In this document: in pieces, positions 18,545-26,377 of the stretch
Numbering within the stretch: the stretch's first letter is position 1
Layout: the number at the start of each line of letters is the position of its first letter
NCBI RefSeq assembly: GCF_003340495.1
Contig: NZ_QASA01000001.1
Coordinates: 6,138,001-6,202,000, forward strand
Reading direction: 5' to 3'
DNA from: Adhaeribacter pallidiroseus
GTDB taxonomy: Bacteria > Bacteroidota > Bacteroidia > Cytophagales > Hymenobacteraceae
Length of the DNA stretch: 64,000 nt
Notes under the pieces: model-generated
Told to the model about the DNA's origin: nothing
Database searches by the model: none
Seen by the model: the letters and a program-made list of their open reading frames with translations, nothing else
Made by a program: the position numbers and the translations under genes

Positions 18545-19306
18545 ATGGTGCCTAAGTATCTTTTCGCTCTTTTATTTGCTTTTTTATTTAGCCAGGCTCA
18601 AGCACAACGAGCCCCTTCTGATCTGCTCGAGACTAAAAAAGGTTCTGTAATTATGCAACCCATATTGCATGGTTCAGTAGTATTTACCTGGAACAAGAAA
18701 ACCATTTACGTAGATCCGTACGGCGGAGCCGCAGCATTTACCGGTATAGCTGCGCCAGATTTAATATTAATAACCGATATTCACGGCGATCACACTGACT
18801 TAAAAACCCTGGAAGCTATTAATACCACCAAGGCTAAATTTGTGGTGCCGGCGGCAGTAGCCGAAATGTTACCGGCTTCGCTTAAATCAAAAATTACTAT
18901 TTTAAAAAATGGTGACCAAACCATCCAGTCCGGTGTTGGTATTACGGCTCTGCCGATGTACAACCTTCCGGAAACCGCTGATTCGCGGCACCCGAAAGGT
19001 CGGGGCAACGGGTATGTGTTAAATATAGGCGGTAAAAATATTTATCTTTCCGGCGATACCGAAGATATTCCGGAAATGCGGGCTCTCCAAAACATTGATG
19101 TGGCGTTTGTGTGCATGAACCTGCCTTTTACGATGGACGTAGACCAGGCGGCTCAAGGGGTACTGGCCTTTAAACCCAAAGTGGTTTACCCGTATCATTA
19201 CCGGGGGCAAAGTGGCTTAAGCGACGTCGAAAATTTTAAAAAATTAGTAAACGCCGGTAATAATCAAATAGATGTACGCCTCCGGAACTGGTACCCGACT
19301 AACTAG
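18545..19306 (+). CDS. Exported MBL-fold metal-dependent hydrolase
   Basis: 253 aa with a signal peptide (ALLFAFLFSQAQAQ) and a metallo-beta-lactamase fold of the UlaG/L-ascorbate-6-phosphate-lactonase-like type. Seen motifs are the metal site ITDIHGDHTD (HxxDH, with the first His of the classical HxHxDH replaced by Asp), IYLSGDTEDIPEM carrying the bridging Asp, and the late VYPYHYRGQSG with the final His. Family members cleave lactone or phosphoester-type substrates; the substrate here is unknown. It is monocistronic and followed by the broken EcsC gene. Confidence 0.85.
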   Translation: MVPKYLFALLFAFLFSQAQAQRAPSDLLETKKGSVIMQPILHGSVVFTWNKKTIYVDPYGGAAAFTGIAAPDLILITDIHGDHTDLKTLEAINTTKAKFVVPAAVAEMLPASLKSKITILKNGDQTIQSGVGITALPMYNLPETADSRHPKGRGNGYVLNIGGKNIYLSGDTEDIPEMRALQNIDVAFVCMNLPFTMDVDQAAQGVLAFKPKVVYPYHYRGQSGLSDVENFKKLVNAGNNQIDVRLRNWYPTN

Positions 19307-19477
19307 TTAGTTGTTCGTTATTCGTTGTTCGATCAATAATATGCTTTAAAGAGTGAGCTACTTTTATTTAAGTGCTTCTAAGAATGTAAATCAGGTGGTT
19401 ATATAGTAGTCTTGTGGCTTCTAAGTATTTATAAACCTAGCAATGAACAACAAATAACTACTTATCAGCTATTCCCG

Positions 19478-20092
19478 ATGAATGAGTTGGTTTACGAAGA
19501 AAGCGTACGACGCGAATTAAGAATCTGGCAACGCCAAATGGGGCAGTCTCCCACGTGGACAAATCGGTTAGCCAAGCGTCTGCAACAGAAAATAAATAAC
19601 ATTATCCCGGAAAAAATACACCAGGCCATTACCGGTGCGGGTGGTATTTTACTAGGCTTAGCCGATTTTCCTTTGTTACTCGGCATAAAATTAAAAATGC
19701 TGCATGATATTGCGGCGCTGTACGGCCACTTCGTAACCGATTACCGGGAGCGCATTTATCTGTTATACATTTTCTAATTAGCCTTTAGCAGCCAGGAACA
19801 GCGCATTCACATTTATCGCCAAATGACTAACTGGGAAGAACAGAAAAAACACTTGCCCGCTGATATTCATCAGTTTAACTGGCGCACTTTTCAGCAAGAA
19901 TACCGCGATTATATTGATTTAGCTAAACTGGCGCAGTTTATTCCGGTGATTGGCGCCCCCGTAGGAGCCGTAGTTAATTACCGTTTGCTGGATAAGCTGG
20001 GCCGTACCGCCATGAACGCTTACCGGATGCGGTGGTTGGCAGAATCTCACATAACTCAAATGGCGAATTATAATTGCGTACGTTTCTATTGA
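19478..20092 (+). pseudogene. EcsC family protein, broken by nonsense codon and internal deletion
   Basis: The reading frame codes for an EcsC-family protein (membrane-associated, linked to ABC transporter function in Bacillus) but is interrupted. From ATG 19478 (MNELVYEESVRRELR) it runs to TAA at 19775-19777. The same frame then continues without change (LAFSSQEQRIHIYRQM, then TNWEEQ and the conserved IPVIGAPVGAVVNYRL). The stop looks like a CAA-to-TAA change at a position where I recall Gln in relatives (YIFQLAFSS). Between IIPEKIHQAIT and GAGGILLGLADF a segment of roughly 50-60 residues present in relatives, as I recall them, appears to be missing. The C-terminus after AYRMRWL looks degenerate too. 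A downstream ATG at 19823 could express only the last 89 residues. Confidence 0.8.
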
Positions 20093-20244
20093 TAGTAATT
20101 CTCTTGGTTGCATTAATCCTTACTTGAAATTGGGTGGCCTCTTTTATAGAATAGTATATTGGGAAGGAACCTGAGTAATTTAATCTTATTCCTAAAAACT
20201 GTTTGTTCCTGACCGCGTTTCTTAAACAAACAAATAGCCTTATG

Positions 20245-20252
20245 TACTTTTG
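20245..20252 (+). promoter_or_regulatory. Candidate -7 promoter element of msrB
   Basis: TACTTTTG matches the Bacteroidota -7 consensus TAnnTTTG exactly, about 60 bp before the msrB start codon. A poor TTTC lies further upstream and no good -33 element is evident. Confidence 0.4.
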
Positions 20253-20314
20253 CAAACTAACTTATATTTTAGATTGTTTATGAAGTAGCAAGCTTGCTTC
20301 AAATTTAAAAAAAC

Positions 20315-20701
20315 ATGGATAACACAAATAAAACTACTAGTTATAATAAACTTTCTCCCGAAGAAGAACGGGTGCTGGTATACAAAGGCACCGAAATGCC
20401 CTTTACTGGTAAATATTACCAGCACAAACAGCCCGGTACCTATGTTTGCCGACGTTGCAATGCACCGCTTTACCGCTCCGCTGATAAGTTTGATTCGCAT
20501 TGCGGCTGGCCCAGCTTCGATGATGAAATTCCGGGAGCGGTAGAACGGGTGTTAGACGCCGACGGCTACCGCGAAGAAATTGTGTGCGCTAATTGCAAAG
20601 CGCACTTAGGGCACGTGTTTGAGGGCGAACGGTTTACCCCCAAAAACACCCGGCACTGCGTAAATTCCATTTCCATGAATTTTATTCCGGAACCACAGTA
20701 A
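20315..20701 (+). CDS. msrB: Peptide-methionine (R)-S-oxide reductase, cytoplasmic type
   Basis: 128 aa, the whole protein being one MsrB domain that reduces methionine-R-sulfoxide in oxidised proteins. Structural zinc is bound by C45/C48 (CRRC) and C91/C94 (CANC). The catalytic Cys is C115 in TRHCVNS. C63 in SHCGWPSF sits where the resolving Cys occurs in thioredoxin-dependent MsrBs. There is no signal peptide, so it is cytoplasmic. It has its own terminator. A second, lipoprotein MsrB lies at 53.0 kb and lacks the resolving Cys. Confidence 0.95.
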   Translation: MDNTNKTTSYNKLSPEEERVLVYKGTEMPFTGKYYQHKQPGTYVCRRCNAPLYRSADKFDSHCGWPSFDDEIPGAVERVLDADGYREEIVCANCKAHLGHVFEGERFTPKNTRHCVNSISMNFIPEPQ

Positions 20702-20718
20702 TTAACAACAAAATTTTA

Positions 20719-20748
20719 AAAAAGGATGGCTACTAGCCATCCTTTTTT
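20719..20748 (+). terminator. Terminator of cytoplasmic msrB
   Basis: AAAGGATGGC/GCCATCCTTT stem with TACTA loop, followed by TTTT, 20 nt after the msrB stop. Confidence 0.85.
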
Positions 20749-20869
20749 GTTGATATACTGGTTTACGTATTTCTCATGTCTTTTACCTGTTTATTTAAGA
20801 TCAATCGATCGGGGCAAAATATATCTCTGCAGCCTGCTTCTTCGTACGGATTTTAAGACCTAAGCACCT

Positions 20870-22723
20870 ATGACTGTTCCTAATCCTAATTTCGGTATTT
20901 CTAAAAGTTTAGCTGTTATCCCGGCACTAGAAGAATTTAAAAATCCATTACCCCGTGTCGTTTTGCGGCCAAATACCTATCTGCTCCTCGATGGCGAATG
21001 GCAGTTTTGTTACGACCCCGATGACCAAGGCTTACAGGAAAACTGGCAGACGGGCCATTATTGCAAGCAAACTGCTCAATGGCCGGGTAGCGTAGAAATG
21101 CATTTAGCCGCCGCCAAAGGACAAAAAGATCCGGTTATCTGGCAGGATAAAGTAGTCGTTTGGTACGAACGGGAATTTCATAAACCCGAACGAAACGGCG
21201 ATTTAACTCCGGCCATGTTTCAACTAACGTTTGGAGCGTGTGGCTACGAAACCCGCGTGTGGCTCAATGGCCGCCCGTTGCGTACCATCGAAGGAGAAGA
21301 CGTGCATTACGGAGAATACAGTTCTTTTTCCTACGAAATAGAAGAAGCCGATCTTTTGCCTGTTAACCGACTTACGGTGCGCATTGCCGATAACATGGAT
21401 GCCGAAATACCGCGCGGCAAACAAGAATCGCACGTGTACAAGCGGGGTGGCATTTGGTACCAGACCAACACGGGCGCCGTACGCAGCGTTTGGATCGAAA
21501 CCGTTGAACGTAACCGGCTGCGGTCCCGGATAGGCGTTGTAAGTGTGGTGGAAGATTTTCTGGTGCGTTTTAATTTTACTACCCGAATCCACGATCCGGG
21601 CCTGTATACCCTGCGGCTTAAGGTATTTTCTCCGGAAAAGAATTCGGAGCCACTGGCTACCTCCGACTTTATTTTGCCTTTAGAAGCTGGCCAGAAACAG
21701 CAGCGGGTAGTTATGGAACTGCCCGATGCGAAACTATGGTCCCCGGAATCGCCTAATCTGTACTGCGTGGTAGCGCAGTTAATTGATGAGAACGGCTACG
21801 AAGCCGAAATAGAAGCCCAGTTTGGCCTGCGCAAAATTGAATCGCGGGGCCGCTACGTGTACCTGAATAACGAGCCGATTTACCTCGATGGCATTTTGTA
21901 CCAACCCGGCACTGCTACCTACGAAGAAATGCAGCGGCACTTTTATGCCATGAAAGCTTTAGGTTGCAACTTAGTGCGTGTGCACATTGCCGGAGTGGAT
22001 CCGCGCATATATAACCTTGCCGATGAGATCGGACTGTTGTTGTGGGTAGAAGTACCCAGCCCGCATAGTTCTACGGCGCTAAGTCGCCAGAATCACCGCG
22101 CCGAATTGCTGCGCATGCTGGCTTTATTAGAAACCAACCCTTCCGTTATTATTTGGAGTTTGTACAACGAAGACTGGGGCGCCCAAGATATTGCTACCAA
22201 CCCCGAAACCCGGCAGTACATCGTCGAGATGTATCATTATTTATTAATTAATCATCCGCAATTCTTGGTGGTAGATAACGATGGCTGGCAGCATATTTCT
22301 CTGGAAGGTAAACTAAAATCGGATTTACTCACGGCCCACCTGTACACGCCCGATTTAAACCGCTGGCGCGATTTGCTCGATCGTTTAACGAACGGGGAAA
22401 CCGAAGGAGTGGCTGCTTTTCCATTGGTGGTGGGCGACCCGTTTTTTTACCGCCGCCAGGTGCCGTTAGTCGTAAGCGAGTGGGGCGGCTTTGGCTTTCC
22501 GGATTACGGTGGCCCCAAAGATGCCGAAGAACGTACCGAGCGTATCCGGCAGTTTAAAGACGAATTACGCCGTCGGCCCATTGCCGGCGATGTCTATACC
22601 CAGGCTACCAACATTGAAAATGAACGCAATGGTTTGATTGATGCGCATACCGGTGAGTTAAGTGTACCACTTGGTTTATTATCATCTTCCGTTACTTTAA
22701 AGGTACAAGGAGCAACCGAGTAA
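20870..22723 (+). CDS. Glycoside hydrolase family 2 protein (beta-galactosidase/glucuronidase-like)
   Basis: 617 aa, close to the length of classical beta-glucuronidases. Domains in order: N-terminal sugar-binding jelly roll (about 30-185, FQLTFGACGYETRVWLNG), immunoglobulin-like sandwich (about 190-305), and TIM-barrel catalytic domain (about 310-610). The acid/base Glu is E434 in IWSLYNEDWG; the nucleophile is probably E537 in VVSEWGGFGFP. There is no signal peptide, so it is predicted to act in the cytoplasm on imported oligosaccharide or glycoside. There is no neighbouring SusCD pair. It appears monocistronic. The family is certain; substrate specificity is not. Confidence 0.9.
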   Translation: MTVPNPNFGISKSLAVIPALEEFKNPLPRVVLRPNTYLLLDGEWQFCYDPDDQGLQENWQTGHYCKQTAQWPGSVEMHLAAAKGQKDPVIWQDKVVVWYEREFHKPERNGDLTPAMFQLTFGACGYETRVWLNGRPLRTIEGEDVHYGEYSSFSYEIEEADLLPVNRLTVRIADNMDAEIPRGKQESHVYKRGGIWYQTNTGAVRSVWIETVERNRLRSRIGVVSVVEDFLVRFNFTTRIHDPGLYTLRLKVFSPEKNSEPLATSDFILPLEAGQKQQRVVMELPDAKLWSPESPNLYCVVAQLIDENGYEAEIEAQFGLRKIESRGRYVYLNNEPIYLDGILYQPGTATYEEMQRHFYAMKALGCNLVRVHIAGVDPRIYNLADEIGLLLWVEVPSPHSSTALSRQNHRAELLRMLALLETNPSVIIWSLYNEDWGAQDIATNPETRQYIVEMYHYLLINHPQFLVVDNDGWQHISLEGKLKSDLLTAHLYTPDLNRWRDLLDRLTNGETEGVAAFPLVVGDPFFYRRQVPLVVSEWGGFGFPDYGGPKDAEERTERIRQFKDELRRRPIAGDVYTQATNIENERNGLIDAHTGELSVPLGLLSSSVTLKVQGATE

Positions 22724-23157
22724 TTTAAAAATAACAGGTTTAAAGAACTTAGAATTAAAATAATAAGATTAAAACACTCAGCTAAATGCAATTTGAACAA
22801 AACTGATTTTTAAATTTTATAATCTTCCGGTAAGCATTGCGTATAGAGTGGTTTGATTTTACATTGGTAATAAGCTGCTTCGCAATTGTTGAATCGCATA
22901 TGTATAATGCTAGTTTAGTAGTTGCATTTATCAACCAAGCAGGCTTTTTATATCTTTGAGTGTAAAGGAAAAATATAATTTTTAAATATACCAGTTAATT
23001 GGTTGTTTTGTAAAGAATTGGTCACTTATCTTTTTATGCTGGTTCATAAATTTATTGGAGAAGATATAGTAGTAAAATTATTACCAAAAATAAAAACCCT
23101 TTTGGTTTAACCAAAAGGGTTTCGTACTAAGCCAATAAGATTTCCAGGGAGAGGGTG
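22724..23157. other. Convergent intergenic region
   Basis: 434 bp between the GH2 gene and the minus-strand 97-aa gene. No coding frame is seen. It contains a perfect TATCTTTG (22951-22958) that could be an orphan -7 element without an evident -33 partner or downstream gene, and the terminator at 23082-23122. Confidence 0.45.
23082..23122 (-). terminator. Terminator of the 97-aa hypothetical gene
   Basis: A perfect 12-bp stem (23094-23105 with 23111-23122). Read on the minus strand it is followed by TTTATTTTT. Confidence 0.8.
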
Positions 23158-23451
23158 TTACGCGGCTTTTCTAGTGTTGTTTTTAAAGCTTTCAACCGGT
23201 CCAAAATTAGCCTGCTGAATAGTTTTGCCTCTTTTGGTCAGGTGAATTTCAACCGGAGCCATCAGCTTAGTAATGTCGGAATTAACAACTTTACTATAGA
23301 ACTCAGTGGCTTCCTGCGAAGCACCTTTGCCAAAAGAATGACGGGATTGATTCTTGTTTACGGGCATTCCTGGAATGATCTGGTAATTCGTGCAAACTAC
23401 TTCGTAAGAAGGTAAAAATGGATTGATAACTTTGCGTAGTAACTTTTTCAT
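23158..23451 (-). CDS. Hypothetical protein, 97 aa
   Basis: Unrecognised. The N-terminus (MKKLLRKVINPFLPSYEVVC) is basic with no clear signal peptide; the remainder is soluble and mixed (FYSKVVNSDITKLMAPVEIH). I prefer this frame over the overlapping plus-strand one because it has a normal start, a natural composition and a strong terminator immediately downstream on its strand. Function cannot be deduced. Confidence 0.6.
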   Translation of the reverse strand: MKKLLRKVINPFLPSYEVVCTNYQIIPGMPVNKNQSRHSFGKGASQEATEFYSKVVNSDITKLMAPVEIHLTKRGKTIQQANFGPVESFKNNTRKAA

Positions 23452-23762
23452 GGAATGATGCTATTTTGTTTAGATGTATATAAGGTTGTTTATTGTAACT
23501 GCTTATTTGATTGCCTTGTAAAATTAATAATTAAGTAATTCTTCGCAATAAGCGCAGGAGTATATCATTCTATTATCGGTAGTCTCTTGCTTAGGTGCTT
23601 TGGTATAATTGGAAAAGTACAAAATTATTAGTTAATGGGAATTCGTTAGTGAAGCCAGGAAGTAACCTTTAATCTATTTTTTTAAATTTTAATAAAACTT
23701 CTAAGTCTTATTTACGCTACTAGTATCTGAAATCAATCAAACTAAAAATTATATTTTGCTAT

Positions 23763-23990
23763 ATGAGCCAGAATGATGCAAATCCAGATAATATCCCAAG
23801 TCCTGATTTCCAGAAAGAAGGAGAACAAGTAACGGGCGGTTCCGAAGGGAATCAAACTGAAAATGCGGAAACCTCGTCGGATGACCAAGAAACTGATCAA
23901 GAAGAATACACGCCTTCCACCGAAACTACTAAAGAAGAAATGACCGGCTATAATGAGCTGCCTGATCAGGAAAAAGTGGGTGGGGCGTAA
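23763..23990 (+). CDS. Small acidic, probably disordered protein
   Basis: 75 aa, very rich in Glu, Asp, Gln, Asn, Ser and Thr (NQTENAETSSDDQETDQEE), with no hydrophobic core. Probably intrinsically disordered. The overlapping minus frame is Phe/Ile-rich and looks like the mirror image of this codon pattern. A hairpin terminator follows on the plus strand. No family recognised. Confidence 0.55.
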   Translation: MSQNDANPDNIPSPDFQKEGEQVTGGSEGNQTENAETSSDDQETDQEEYTPSTETTKEEMTGYNELPDQEKVGGA

Positions 23991-24034
23991 CAAAATTTTA
24001 AAAATTATTTGTTAAAGAGCCACGCAACAGCCTG

Positions 24035-24079
24035 ATTGTTCCAGGAGGATTGGTTTGTAGCGCCTGGAACAATGTTTTA
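24035..24079 (+). terminator. Terminator after the acidic small gene
   Basis: A perfect 11-bp stem ATTGTTCCAGG/CCTGGAACAAT with a 17-nt loop, then GTTTTAATT, about 45 nt after the stop. Confidence 0.65.
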
Positions 24080-24153
24080 ATTAATGCTTTTAACTAAGTT
24101 TCGAGTAGATGAGTACTTGGCAGGGTATCATGTTTTGCTCTTGCAGACTGTTT

Positions 24154-25458
24154 TTAGGCTAAAATTAAAGCTATTATACAAAAGGCATCTATAATCAGTA
24201 AAGCTCCGCTTACGTCTGAATGGTGACCGGTTGTTAATTTTAAAAAAGTCCAGGAGAGAAATCCCCAGATGATACCTTGCGTAATAGAATAGGTAAACGG
24301 TATCAAAACCATAGCCAAAAAAGCCGGTATGGCTTCGTGAAGTTGCAGCCAGTTAATTTTAGTGATTGGCCTAATCATGAAAACACCTGCCAGTACCAAA
24401 GCGGGAGCAGTAGCAATTGCCGGAATAACCGATAATAATGGCGCCAAGAATAAAAAAGGCAAAAACAACAAGGCGCTAACTACAGCTGTTAACCCGGTAC
24501 GGCCACCCGCCTCAATCCCAACCGCCGATTCGATATAAGCCGTACCCGGACTAGAGCCTACCAATCCGGCCAGCGTGGTGGCTACGGCATCCGTTAATAA
24601 AGCGCGTTTTACGTGGCGCGGTTCCCCATTTTCATCTAATAAATCAGCGGCTTCGGCTAAGCCTACTAAAGTAGATAAGCTGTCGAACAAATCGGTGAAT
24701 ACAAACGAGAAAATTACCGGCACTACAGCCCATTGCCAGGAATTTACCAAATCTAAACGCAGCAGTAAACTAAAATCCGGAGCCGCAGCTATTCCTTTAA
24801 AGTTTACCAGGGTAACTCCGGGGTCGCTCCACCAACGTCCTAAGGGGTAAGCCGCCAAAGTAGTAAACAAAATGCCAAGTAAAATAGCGCCGGGTACCCG
24901 ACGAGTTACCAATAATGCCGTTAATAACAAGCCCGCTAAGAACGTGAGTAGGGTAGCATTTAACGGGCCTACCCCCAAAATAGTGGCCGGATTAGCCACG
25001 ATAAACCGGGCATTTGTAAAACCAATTAAGGTAATAAACAAACCAATGCCCGCGGCAATGGCGTATCGTAAGGGCTTCGGAATAGCTTTTATAATTAAAG
25101 TGCGAATGTTAAAGGCGGAAAGTAGCAGAAAAATAATCCCCGACCAGCATACTGCACCTAAAGCTACGGGCCAAGGAACTTTCAGGCCCAGTACCGCTGA
25201 ATAAGTGAAGAAAGCGTTCAAGCCCATTCCGGGAGCCACCAAGATCGGGTTACGCGCAAAAAGCCCCATCATTAAACTGCTGAAAAAGCATACTAATATT
25301 GTAGCCGTTAGTACCCCAGCGAAAGGCATTCCGGTCTGACTTAAAATGCTGGGATTGACCACAATAATATAAGAGGTTGCCAGAAAAGACGAGATTCCCG
25401 CTATTATTTCGGTAGATAAGTTGGTTCCGTTTAGAGCAAGTTGAAAGGAGTAACGCAT
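24154..25458 (-). CDS. NCS2 family purine permease (AzgA-like)
   Basis: 434 aa, with about 12-14 transmembrane helices, of the nucleobase-cation symporter-2 family, AzgA subgroup (hypoxanthine, guanine or adenine uptake with protons). Diagnostic segments are SSFLATSYIIVVNPSIL near the N-terminus, APGMGLNAFFTYS (TM3), FTDLFDSLSTLVGLAEAADL (TM8) and YIESAVGIEAGGRTGLTA (TM10). Length matches the family. The neighbouring genes give no hint of a purine operon. Exact base specificity cannot be read from the sequence. Confidence 0.9.
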   Translation of the reverse strand: MRYSFQLALNGTNLSTEIIAGISSFLATSYIIVVNPSILSQTGMPFAGVLTATILVCFFSSLMMGLFARNPILVAPGMGLNAFFTYSAVLGLKVPWPVALGAVCWSGIIFLLLSAFNIRTLIIKAIPKPLRYAIAAGIGLFITLIGFTNARFIVANPATILGVGPLNATLLTFLAGLLLTALLVTRRVPGAILLGILFTTLAAYPLGRWWSDPGVTLVNFKGIAAAPDFSLLLRLDLVNSWQWAVVPVIFSFVFTDLFDSLSTLVGLAEAADLLDENGEPRHVKRALLTDAVATTLAGLVGSSPGTAYIESAVGIEAGGRTGLTAVVSALLFLPFLFLAPLLSVIPAIATAPALVLAGVFMIRPITKINWLQLHEAIPAFLAMVLIPFTYSITQGIIWGFLSWTFLKLTTGHHSDVSGALLIIDAFCIIALILA

Positions 25459-25587
25459 TGCCGAATGTTTCTATTTATTAATTGGTATTAGAAAGAACGC
25501 AATAAAAATTAAAGTTAGCCAGGGTAATTAATTGGTGATGTAAATAGGTATAAGTGTATTTATAATTATGTGAAGTAATTAGGACTT

Positions 25588-25618
25588 AAAACAATAAACG
25601 CTTCCTTTTTTGGGAAGC
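25588..25618 (-). terminator. Terminator of the small lipoprotein gene
   Basis: On the minus strand, GCTTCC...GGAAGC with a 7-nt loop is followed by GTTTATTGTTTT, just below the lipoprotein stop. Confidence 0.6.
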
Positions 25619-25633
25619 ATTTACTTAAAATAT

Positions 25634-25897
25634 TTAAAAAAATGGCTTACTTTTTCTTCTTGCCTTTACCGGAAACATCTGTATTTCTAATAACAGTACC
25701 GGAGCTACGCTTTTTTGCTGACCGGGCGCAAAGGCTTTGGCAGATTGCTGTCCGTATACCTTTTTAGCTTGACCCGGCGGTAATGTTCCGGCCGTTTGAG
25801 GAGATCCAGTACGATGGGCAACCGTTGTTTTACAGCCGAAAGCGATCAGGCTTACTACTAGAAATGCAAAAATTTTAATTAATAGTTTTTGATACAT
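25634..25897 (-). CDS. Small lipoprotein, apparently frameshifted near its C-terminus
   Basis: 87 aa as read. The signal peptide has a lipobox (SLIAFGCKT). The mature part has the GTLPPGQAKKVYGQQSAKAF and APGQQK motifs of a small Bacteroidota lipoprotein family often mis-named quinol oxidase subunit 4. After GQQ the frame changes character (SVAPVLLLEIQMFPVK). Re-reading with one extra A in the A-run (plus-strand T-run 25711-25716) gives KKRSSGTVIRNTDVSGKGKK, a basic tail like that of relatives, ending at TAA 25647-25649. The natural gene is thus probably 25647-25897. Role unknown; predicted envelope lipoprotein. Confidence 0.7.
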   Translation of the reverse strand: MYQKLLIKIFAFLVVSLIAFGCKTTVAHRTGSPQTAGTLPPGQAKKVYGQQSAKAFAPGQQKSVAPVLLLEIQMFPVKARRKSKPFF

Positions 25898-26317
25898 ATT
25901 ATTTTATAGAGTTGGAAAACGGATTTTCTACTTACACTATTAAGTTTTTTAAATATTGGCAATTCTAGTGCCATCAAAGAGCTGAAAGAATATGGTTGCC
26001 TTTGGTCAGGGGTGCTACCACGCGTAGTATAAGTGCCGTATTCCCAATAAGAGAGGATTTATTTAAATGTACAAAGGCTTAATTGCGAAGGCAAAACCAA
26101 CTCCACATATAAGCCTATTCGGGTAGTGCTTTTATATTTTACTTAGTTAACCTATAGCAGCTTATTAATACGAACTCCAATAATGACTTTGGTGCTATTC
26201 TGGAAATGCCCGAAATAAGTTTCTTTTATCTGTTTTCTCCATAATCTAAATACTTTGGAACATTTCGTATAGCATGCAAAAAAGTATTGGATTATAGCTG
26301 GCTAATGAAGCGCCCAA
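25898..26317. other. Intergenic region, nothing recognised
   Basis: About 420 bp between two minus-strand genes, presumably holding the small lipoprotein promoter. I found no coding frame of substance, RNA gene or repeat. Confidence 0.4.
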
Positions 26318-26360
26318 ATTAACAAAACAGCCGGCCATATTACTTGTGACCGGCTGTTTT
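26318..26360 (-). terminator. Terminator of the second 14-repeat T9SS gene
   Basis: An 11-bp stem AAAACAGCCGG/CCGGCTGTTTT around 15 nt. On the minus strand it runs out into TTTTGTTAATTTG, about 20 nt after the gene stop. Confidence 0.75.
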
Positions 26361-26377
26361 AAAGCTGCAAGAGAATT

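Noticed and set aside
22951-22958. Perfect TATCTTTG suggesting an orphan promoter for a small RNA ending at 23122
   Set aside because: No -33 partner, and the hairpin at 23094-23122 has no T-run in the plus direction.
23155-23415. 86-codon plus-strand frame
   Set aside because: Overlaps the minus-strand 97-aa gene, which has the terminator and better composition.
23742-23993. 83-codon minus-strand frame rich in Phe/Ile
   Set aside because: Antisense shadow of the acidic protein; Glu/Asp codons read backwards give Phe/Leu/Ser.
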